From: Corynebacterium provencense
GTDB taxonomy: Bacteria; Actinomycetota; Actinomycetes; Mycobacteriales; Mycobacteriaceae
Direction: 5' to 3'
DNA: 64,000 bases
Assembly: GCA_900049755.1 (NCBI GenBank)
Contig: LT160593.1
Coordinates: 1,343,114 to 1,407,113 of the forward strand
Shown: positions 55,054-64,000 of the stretch, piece by piece
Numbering within the stretch: position 1 is the stretch's first letter
How the letters are laid out: every line of letters begins with the position of its first letter
Program-made: the position numbers and the translations under genes
Notes under the pieces: generated by a model
What the model was told of the DNA's origin: nothing
Databases searched by the model: none
Seen by the model: the letters and a program-made list of their open reading frames with translations, nothing else

Positions 55054-56220
55054 CTAGAGACCCAGAATCGCCTTGGCGATGACCCCGGCCTGCACCTCGT
55101 TGGTGCCGCCGTAGATGGAGACTTTCCGGTGGTTGAGGTATTCGACGACGGCGTCTCCGGGGAATGCGGCGTCTTTCCCGGTGACGCCGGTGATCTCCAC
55201 GGCGTCCGGACCGAGGACCGCCACGGCGAGATCGTCGAGCTCCTGGATGATGCGGGAACCCTCGATCTTCAGCAGCGACGACAGCGGACTCGGCCGGCCA
55301 CCTTCACTGGCGGCGGTGATCCGGAGCATGGTGGACTCCAGGGCCGTGAGGCGGAGTTTCACCGCATACAGACGGCGCCGGAACTCCGGGTCCTGTGTCA
55401 GCGGACGACCGGCGATCGTCCTGTTCTCGGCCGTCGAAACCAGCGCGGTGTACATGCGTTGGCTGGTCCCCACCTGTGCCATCCCGTTACGTTCGTTGCC
55501 CAGGAGGAACTTGGCGTATGTCCAGCCCTTGTTCTCCTCTCCCACGAGGTTCTCCGCCGGCACCCGCACGTCAGTGAAGAAGAACTCGTTGACTTCCACG
55601 GAGCCGTCGATGAGACGGATGGGACGGCGGTCGATACCGGGGGTGTCCAGGTCGACGAGGAGGAAGGAGATGCCCTTCTGGGGCTTGTCGGCCCCGGGAT
55701 CGGTACGTGCCAGAAGGAACATCCACTGCCCGTACTGGCCGAGGGTCGTCCAGGTCTTCTGGCCGTTGACGATGTAGCTGTCCCCGTCACGGACGGCGGT
55801 GGTCTTCAGCCCTGCCAGATCGGATCCTGCCCCAGGTTCGGAGAAACCCTGTGACCACCAGATGTCGAGGTTGGCGGTCGGGGCGAGGAACCTGTCCCGG
55901 AGTTCCCTGCTGCCGAAGTTGGCGATGACGGGGCCCACCATGCCGACATTGAAGGCGAGGGGCTCCGGTATTCCCGCACGTTGCAGCTCATTGGTGTAGA
56001 TGTGCGCCTGGGTGGGGGTCCAGTCCTGTCCGCCGTACTCGACCGGCCAGTGTGGTACCGCGAGCCCGTGCCTGTTGAGAATTCTCTGGGTCTCGACGAT
56101 GTCTTCTCTGGTGGTCCGGCCTGCCCGGTATCTGACGCCGATGTCCTCCGGCACTTCCCGGAAGACGGCTCGGAGGTCGTCACGGAACGCGATCTCCTCC
56201 GGGGTGAGCTCCAACTTCAC
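55054..56220 (-). CDS. Acyl-CoA dehydrogenase, large-subunit type
   Basis: 388-residue partner: LELTPEEIAFRDDLRAVF, VPHWPVEYGGQDWTPTQAHIY, the FAD/substrate segment WWSQGFSEPGAGSDLAGLKT (about 121-140), NGQKTWTT, and a C-terminal IYGGTNEVQ. The MCAD-type catalytic Glu in YEGT is Gly here, so the base is elsewhere; Glu243 in GNERNG is a candidate by analogy with isovaleryl-CoA-dehydrogenase-type enzymes (inference). It matches the large subunit of pimeloyl-CoA-type dehydrogenases. It leads the two-gene operon. Confidence 0.87.
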   Translation of the reverse strand: MKLELTPEEIAFRDDLRAVFREVPEDIGVRYRAGRTTREDIVETQRILNRHGLAVPHWPVEYGGQDWTPTQAHIYTNELQRAGIPEPLAFNVGMVGPVIANFGSRELRDRFLAPTANLDIWWSQGFSEPGAGSDLAGLKTTAVRDGDSYIVNGQKTWTTLGQYGQWMFLLARTDPGADKPQKGISFLLVDLDTPGIDRRPIRLIDGSVEVNEFFFTDVRVPAENLVGEENKGWTYAKFLLGNERNGMAQVGTSQRMYTALVSTAENRTIAGRPLTQDPEFRRRLYAVKLRLTALESTMLRITAASEGGRPSPLSSLLKIEGSRIIQELDDLAVAVLGPDAVEITGVTGKDAAFPGDAVVEYLNHRKVSIYGGTNEVQAGVIAKAILGL

Positions 56221-56453
56221 TGGTGTTATTCCTCACATCCGACAATTGGGTCGATACCGGTCACTGACCGCTATCGGTACGTCAGGACACTACCCGGCAC
56301 CGGTGACCGGGTCGACGCTTTTCCTGAATTCTCTTTCAGCCACCCCCGGGCCGCACAGATCCACCCGGGGGTGTCCGTCGGGTTGATAGCCTGTCCTCAC
56401 ACGACCGGTGACCGTTCCTCAGCCGGCAGACAAGCGGAAGGATAAGAACACAG

Positions 56454-57533
56454 ATGCTCTACGACGTGCCGAAACCCACCGAAGCGATTCTCGTCAGCGG
56501 AGGTTTCGGTCACCGCAGTCCTGACAGCCCCTACCGCATCGTCGTCGGAGGAGGGGCCTGGTCTGTCCCGCTGCTCCACCGCGTCCAGCGCTTCTACATC
56601 GGCGCAAACACCGTCCAGGTCCGCGTGGCCGCACCTTCCGCCCAGAATGTCGAGGTCGCGGTGGAGGCCACCGTCGTCTTCCGGGTCAGACCGGACAAGG
56701 AGCACATCACCAGGGCCGCCAGCCGCTTCGAGGGTACCGACCGGAAAGAGGTTCTCCGGGCCGCCTACGACATCTTCGGAGGCGAGACCAGGGCCATGAT
56801 CGGACAGATGACCGTGGAAGAGATGATCTCCGACAGAATGCGTCTCGCCTCGGACGTACTCACCAACGCCGAGCCGAAGATGGCCGAGCTCGGCTGGCAG
56901 ATCGATTCCTTCCAGATCAGTTCGATCAGCGACGACAACAACTACATCCGTTCACTGTCTGCCCCCGAGCTCGCCCGCGTCGAACGGGAGGCGGCGGTCG
57001 CCGAAGCCCGCAGGGACGCCGAGATCGAGGAGGAGCGGCAGCGGACCGCACGCCTGAAGTCGGAGTACCAGAGGGACACCGACCTACTCACCGCCGAGAA
57101 CACCAAGCAGACCGCCCAGGCGAAGGCGGAGGCCGAGGCGTCCGGCCCGCTGGCGAAGGCGGAGGCGGACCGTCTCGTCGTTGCGAAACAGTCCGACCTG
57201 GCCGCGGCACAGGCACTCCTGCGTGAACAGGAACTGCTCGCCGAGGTCGTCAAACCGGCGGAGGCGGAGGCACAGCGCAAGCGGATCGAGGCTGAAGCGG
57301 AGGCCGAGGCGCTGCGCATCACCTCCGCTGCGGTGGCATCCAACCGGGGTGTCATCATCGACAAGCAGATGGTCGACCAGATGCCCGAAATGATCGCCTC
57401 CCTGTCCGACGCCCTCGGGTCGGCGAACCTGACTCTCGTCGGAGACGGACAGGACCTGAACCGGCTTCTCAGCCAGATCGCCTCCGTCGCCCCGGGGCTG
57501 CGCGAGCTCGCCAGGCGGGAGCAGGAACAGTGA
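56454..57533 (+). CDS. SPFH/flotillin-like protein
   Basis: 359 residues. N-terminal SPFH domain (about 1-170: TEAILVSGGFGHRSPDSPYRIVVGGGAWSVP in two strands, then VEVAVEATVVFRV), followed by a long Ala/Glu/Arg coiled coil (about 170-300) containing EAEAE repeats like flotillins. No transmembrane helix or signal peptide is seen, unlike most flotillins, so membrane attachment would be peripheral. No NfeD-type partner is adjacent. GGAAGGATAAG precedes the ATG. Its role may be membrane microdomain organisation; unproven here. Confidence 0.82.
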   Translation: MLYDVPKPTEAILVSGGFGHRSPDSPYRIVVGGGAWSVPLLHRVQRFYIGANTVQVRVAAPSAQNVEVAVEATVVFRVRPDKEHITRAASRFEGTDRKEVLRAAYDIFGGETRAMIGQMTVEEMISDRMRLASDVLTNAEPKMAELGWQIDSFQISSISDDNNYIRSLSAPELARVEREAAVAEARRDAEIEEERQRTARLKSEYQRDTDLLTAENTKQTAQAKAEAEASGPLAKAEADRLVVAKQSDLAAAQALLREQELLAEVVKPAEAEAQRKRIEAEAEAEALRITSAAVASNRGVIIDKQMVDQMPEMIASLSDALGSANLTLVGDGQDLNRLLSQIASVAPGLRELARREQEQ

Positions 57534-57656
57534 ACGCCACCGCGCCGGCCTGACCGGTCAGGAATAGTTGACGCACCGGTGCGGTTGCACCGGAGACAGC
57601 CGGGTCATCACAGCCCCGGCCATGATCTGCCCGTACCCGGAAGACAGGAGCACCAC

Positions 57657-58322
57657 ATGCCGAAAGTTCTCGTCATCGGCGGCCACGGAAAAATCGCGTT
57701 GCTGGCCGCACCGCTTTTCGTGGACCGCGGGTTCGCGGTCACCTCGCTGATCAGGAACCCCGACCAGGCCCTGGACATCGAGGCACTGGGGGCGCAACCA
57801 CTCGTACGCGACATCACCGGGCTCACCCCTGCACAGTGGGATGACCTGCTCTCCGGCTTCGATGTCGTCGTATGGTCGGCCGGCGCCGGCGGAGGCTCCG
57901 CGGAGAGAACATACGCCGTCGACAGGGACGCCGCGCTCGCAGTGGTGGACTCCCTCGAACGACTCCGGGACGCAGGTGGGGCACCCCGTTACATCAATGT
58001 CTCCTATCTCGGCGCCACCACCCACTCAGTTCCCGAGGACGACTCCTTCCACCCCTACGCGGAAGCGAAGAAGACCGTCGACGACCGCCTGAACTCCACG
58101 ACCGGCCTGGACTACGTCATCCTCGGACCTGCCGCACTCACCTCCGACCCCGCCCGTGGCTTCGACTATCCTTCCTCCGGTCTTCCCCGGGAGAAGACGA
58201 AGACCTCCCGTGAACTGGTCGCCCAGGTCATCGTTGAACTTGCCGGCCGGGAGAAGCTCCCGGAGAACCACACCGTGGAGTTCGTCGACGGAGACCGGCC
58301 GGTGAGTGAAATCCGGGCCTGA
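57657..58322 (+). CDS. NAD(P)-binding atypical SDR protein
   Basis: 221 residues with a Rossmann fold: KVLVIGGHGKIALLAAPLFVDRGFAVTSLIRN (the G-x-x-G-x-x-A loop split over the first helix), VVWSAGAGGGS, and YAEAKKTVDD. It belongs to the NmrA/atypical SDR group that often lacks the full catalytic tetrad; the Y-x-x-x-K equivalent is YAEAKK. It could bind NADPH as a sensor or reductase. AGGAG precedes ATG 57657. The gap to the SPFH gene is 123 bp, so co-transcription is possible. Confidence 0.83.
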   Translation: MPKVLVIGGHGKIALLAAPLFVDRGFAVTSLIRNPDQALDIEALGAQPLVRDITGLTPAQWDDLLSGFDVVVWSAGAGGGSAERTYAVDRDAALAVVDSLERLRDAGGAPRYINVSYLGATTHSVPEDDSFHPYAEAKKTVDDRLNSTTGLDYVILGPAALTSDPARGFDYPSSGLPREKTKTSRELVAQVIVELAGREKLPENHTVEFVDGDRPVSEIRA

Positions 58323-58338
58323 GACCCGTGCCCGGGAA

Positions 58339-58950
58339 TCAACGCTCCGGCCGGTCATCTCCGAAGGCCGGATGGTACGTCACCGTCGCTGTCGGGACGC
58401 CCGGTTCACCGTCCAGTCGCAGTGCCTGGAACTGCTGTGAGGCACCCGGGCCGGGTCCTGCCAGGGTGAGCCCGTCGCGGGGCTCAAAGCCGAACCGTGA
58501 ATAGAGCGACGGGTCACCGAACAGCACCACCCCCGATGCCCCGTACACCACCAGCAGGTCCAGAAGTGCCCTCATGAGAGCGGACCCGGTGCCCTGACGT
58601 CGGAATTCCGGGTGAACGGACACCGGTCCGACCGCGTACCACCGTCCCCCGTCATCCGGGTCGAGGGTCACCGGGGACGCCGCCGCGTGGCCGACGATCC
58701 GCCCTGCGTGAACCGCGACAAGGGAGTAGCTCAGTGCCCCCGATTCCCGCAGAGCGTCGATGATCCCCGCCTCGCGGACCACCGCTCCCCTCCCCCGCGC
58801 CGACGTAGGCGCCACCGCTTTGCCCGGGGGTGCGAATGCTTCGGCAGTGAGTGCCCGGATCGCCCCGGTGTCGGAACCGTCGGCCCTCTCGGGGCGGATC
58901 ACGGGGAGACGCTCGGGAGCCTGTGGTGTGGTGTCGGTGATGGTGTCCAT
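58339..58950 (-). CDS. GNAT-family N-acetyltransferase (YhbS-like)
   Basis: 203 residues: VGPVSVHPEFRRQGTGSALMRALLDLL is the acetyl-CoA loop (Q/R-x-x-G-x-G/A), and FGDPSLYSRFGFEPR resembles YhbS-type acetyltransferases. Substrate unknown. TAACAT (58957-58962) lies 6 nt before the ATG, a leaderless layout. It is convergent with the NAD(P)-binding gene (16 bp). Confidence 0.87.
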   Translation of the reverse strand: MDTITDTTPQAPERLPVIRPERADGSDTGAIRALTAEAFAPPGKAVAPTSARGRGAVVREAGIIDALRESGALSYSLVAVHAGRIVGHAAASPVTLDPDDGGRWYAVGPVSVHPEFRRQGTGSALMRALLDLLVVYGASGVVLFGDPSLYSRFGFEPRDGLTLAGPGPGASQQFQALRLDGEPGVPTATVTYHPAFGDDRPER

Positions 58951-58982
58951 AGACAGATGTTACCGGGCAGACACCACCGTTG

Positions 58983-59708
58983 TCAGCGCCGATCATGTCC
59001 CAGAAGTGACCGCAGCTCCTCCGCCGCCGACCTCGGGTCCTCCGCTTCCGTGAGAGCCCTGACGACGACCGCGCGGACCGGAACCTCCCCTGCCGCCGCC
59101 TGCACCTCGGGCAACGTCGACGCGTTGACGCCTCCGATGGTGAACCACACCTTCTCCCGCTGCCAGGGTTCGGGCGCCCCCGTCAACATCGCCGCAGTCT
59201 CCGACACCAGTTCCAGACCGGTGGCGGCGCGACCCGGTTTCGTCGGTGTCTCCCACAACGGTCCGGTGCAGAAGTAGTCGAGCTGCGGGTCGGTCACGGC
59301 GTCCCCGGCCTGTGGGACCGAATGGGTCGACAGTCCCACCAGGACATCAGGTCCCAGCAGCTCACGCGCCTGGGACACCGTGAGATCGTCCTGACCCACA
59401 TGGAAGACATCCGCACCGACGAGCGCGGCGACATCCGCACGGTCGTTGACGGCGAAGAGCTTGCCGTGCTCCGCCGCCACCGAGGCCAGCACCTCCAGTG
59501 CCGCGATCTCGTCACAGGTGTCGATCGACTTGTCGCGCAGCTGCACGATGTCCACTCCACCCTCGTACACGGCGTGGAGGAAGTCCCGGAGATCTCCCCG
59601 CTCACCGCGGGCGGGGGTGCACAGATAGAGCTTCGACTCCCGCAGCAGTCTGAGACGACGCCGGCGGAGGTCACGGTCGGGGGTGGCAGCAGTTCGCAGA
59701 GGGCTCAT
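58983..59708 (-). CDS. thiE: Thiamin-phosphate synthase ThiE
   Basis: TIM-barrel enzyme joining the HMP-pyrophosphate and thiazole-phosphate halves of thiamin. 241 residues: LYLCTPARG, VDIVQLRDKSID (substrate lysine in the RDK motif), FAVNDRADVAALVGADVFHVGQDDL, and a C-terminal FTIGGVNAST. I start it at ATG 59708 (MSPLRTAATPD), which lies 8 nt after TACCAT (59717-59722) on the minus strand, a leaderless layout. It diverges from the riboswitch-controlled thiO operon, so the TPP riboswitch does not cover it. Confidence 0.93.
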   Translation of the reverse strand: MSPLRTAATPDRDLRRRRLRLLRESKLYLCTPARGERGDLRDFLHAVYEGGVDIVQLRDKSIDTCDEIAALEVLASVAAEHGKLFAVNDRADVAALVGADVFHVGQDDLTVSQARELLGPDVLVGLSTHSVPQAGDAVTDPQLDYFCTGPLWETPTKPGRAATGLELVSETAAMLTGAPEPWQREKVWFTIGGVNASTLPEVQAAAGEVPVRAVVVRALTEAEDPRSAAEELRSLLGHDRR

Positions 59709-59734
59709 ATGGTGGAATGGTAGCCGTAAGCGAA

Positions 59735-59852
59735 CTACGGGAGCCCCTGTGACGGTGGACGTACCTCCGGTACCACCACCATGCGGGGCTGAGAGGACCG
59801 GAGCACCGGTCGACCGTCCACACCTGACGCGGATCATGCCGCCGGAGGAAAG
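59735..59852 (+). promoter_or_regulatory. TPP riboswitch (thiamin pyrophosphate) of the thiO operon
   Basis: The conserved parts are in order: ACGGGAGCCCC (59737-59747), GGGGCTGAGA with the CTGAGA core at 59789-59794, ACCTGACGCGGATCATGCC (59822-59840), and a 3' CCGGAGGAAAGG that holds the Shine-Dalgarno for thiO. Closing the P1 stem would hide this site, so the OFF state probably blocks translation initiation when TPP is bound. The variable P3-side segment (59748-59784) is long and GC-rich. Confidence 0.9.
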
Positions 59853-59859
59853 GAAGCTG

Positions 59860-63315
<3,456 letters not shown>

Positions 63316-63328
63316 GGTTGCCGCACAC

Positions 63329-63370
63329 TCACCGCCGCCCAGTCACCGCCGCCCAGTCACCGCCGCCCAG
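63329..63370. repeat. Three tandem 14-bp units between thiF and the MFS gene
   Basis: TCACCGCCGCCCAG is repeated exactly at 63329, 63343 and 63357, with a partial copy after. The last copy contains the stop codon of the convergent MFS gene. Confidence 0.93.
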
Positions 63371-64000
63371 TCACTGTCTGAGCGTCCCTGCCCGCCCTCC
63401 AGCGGGTCATGGCCCGCCTGCTGACGAGGAGTCCGACGACGCCGACGACCCACACCGCCCCCACGGCGACGAACCAGGCGTACCTGAAATCATCCCAGGT
63501 GTAGTCTCCGCTGCCGGAGGAGGCGTCGAGAATGAAACCGACCGCCTGGGACGCGACCATCGCGGCGACGAACCCCCCCATGTTCGACAGTCCCGTCGCA
63601 GTGGCGGTGAACCGCCGGTCAATTTCCTCACGGACAGTGTCGAAACCGAAGTTCGCCACCGGGCCCATGGCGGGCAGGATGATGTTCATCGCGATCACCG
63701 CGGCGAACCCTCGGGGGGCGTCGGGAAGAAAGAACACGACCCAGCTCAGTGCCACGACAACAGTGGCCCCCAGCGCGACGAAGGGCCGTCGCCGACCTGA
63801 GCGCGCGGAGATGATCCCCGCCAGCGGGCCGACCAGCACACTGACCACCATGTTGATCACCAGCACCGCAGAGGCCTGGGCGTCCGACAGCCCCATGCCG
63901 AGGGTCATGAGCGGCTTACCCCACAGCAGAGTGAAGACGATCTGGCTCATGAGGGTGAAGTGGATGAAGAAGCCGAGCCAGCAGGCGGGCTGGCGCAACA
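63357..64000 (-). CDS. MFS transporter (5' end outside window)
   Basis: C-terminal part of a major facilitator superfamily protein with about six helices, ending RRAMTRWRAGRDAQTVTGRR. SGRRRPFVALGATVVV is the second-half equivalent of the inter-helix Arg/Gly loop (A-like motif). An internal Met at about 63998 is not the start, since the helix bundle must continue upstream. Substrate unknown; position after thiF is convergent, so no link to thiamin is implied. Confidence 0.88.
   Translation of the reverse strand, partial: LRQPACWLGFFIHFTLMSQIVFTLLWGKPLMTLGMGLSDAQASAVLVINMVVSVLVGPLAGIISARSGRRRPFVALGATVVVALSWVVFFLPDAPRGFAAVIAMNIILPAMGPVANFGFDTVREEIDRRFTATATGLSNMGGFVAAMVASQAVGFILDASSGSGDYTWDDFRYAWFVAVGAVWVVGVVGLLVSRRAMTRWRAGRDAQTVTGRR

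Noticed and set aside
59683..59859. N-terminal extension of thiO
   Set aside because: This in-frame stretch is the TPP riboswitch and its promoter; ATG 59860 has the proper Shine-Dalgarno and begins the conserved fold.

Overview
The window is chromosomal DNA of a high-GC mycolic-acid actinobacterium, most likely a Corynebacterium of the high-GC group. I recognise the gene order from memory of C. glutamicum and Mycobacterium tuberculosis; it was not computed here. The markers are the dcw cluster with mraZ, the metF-idsA-mptA-pknL-aroG block, glk-pimB-nlpC, the qcr/cta respiratory cluster, ltsA, and ilvE-pepB-sucB-lipB-lipA-glnA. Nearly every base is coding. I see no prophage, insertion sequence, CRISPR array, rRNA or tRNA.

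Layout. 1-9972 (minus strand): start of the division and cell-wall operon, mraZ-rsmH-ftsL-ftsI-murE-murF-mraY-murD, with murD cut by the window edge and a triple GTGGGG MraZ operator upstream. 10554-13477: small genes (DUF3040, HEPN-like, GNAT) and metF. 13554-28241: mostly envelope biogenesis, with prenyl diphosphate synthase, mannosyltransferases mptA and mptC, kinase pknL with its small partner, aroG, an exoribonuclease, an inserted acyltransferase-3 gene, plsC, glk, pimB and a RipC-like NlpC/P60 hydrolase. 28453-37909: a second NlpC/P60 protein, an exonuclease, and the bc1-aa3 genes qcrCAB, ctaE and ctaCF, with trpD inside. 38425-52469: ltsA, an Fe-S carrier, DUF3043, a degenerate CobT-like gene, ilvE, pepB, the lipoate-linked sucB-lipB-lipA genes, DUF4191, an RDD protein and glnA. 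52680-58950: a less conserved stretch with a zinc alcohol dehydrogenase, a paired acyl-CoA dehydrogenase, an SPFH protein, an NAD(P)-binding protein and a GNAT. 58983-63315: thiamin thiazole synthesis, with thiE diverging from a TPP-riboswitch-led thiO-thiS-thiG-thiF operon. 63357-end: a truncated MFS transporter.

How the genes fit together. The dcw genes make and polymerise lipid II. LtsA probably amidates it, and the NlpC/P60 enzymes cut the mature wall. MptA, MptC, PimB and PlsC build phosphatidylinositol mannosides and lipomannan. QcrCAB and CtaCEF form the respiratory supercomplex. LipB and LipA lipoylate SucB.

The most interesting signals are non-coding. A GlnR-type inverted repeat sits upstream of glnA in a genus whose known nitrogen regulator is AmtR. 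A second, oppositely oriented MraZ-like repeat overlaps a 14-codon mini-ORF. At least a dozen genes look leaderless (TANNNT 6-8 nt before the start codon). Short in-frame or intergenic tandem repeats recur throughout. A possible leader peptide precedes idsA. The CobT homologue lacks expected active-site motifs. I found no clear new defence or mobile system; most of the window is conserved core genome.
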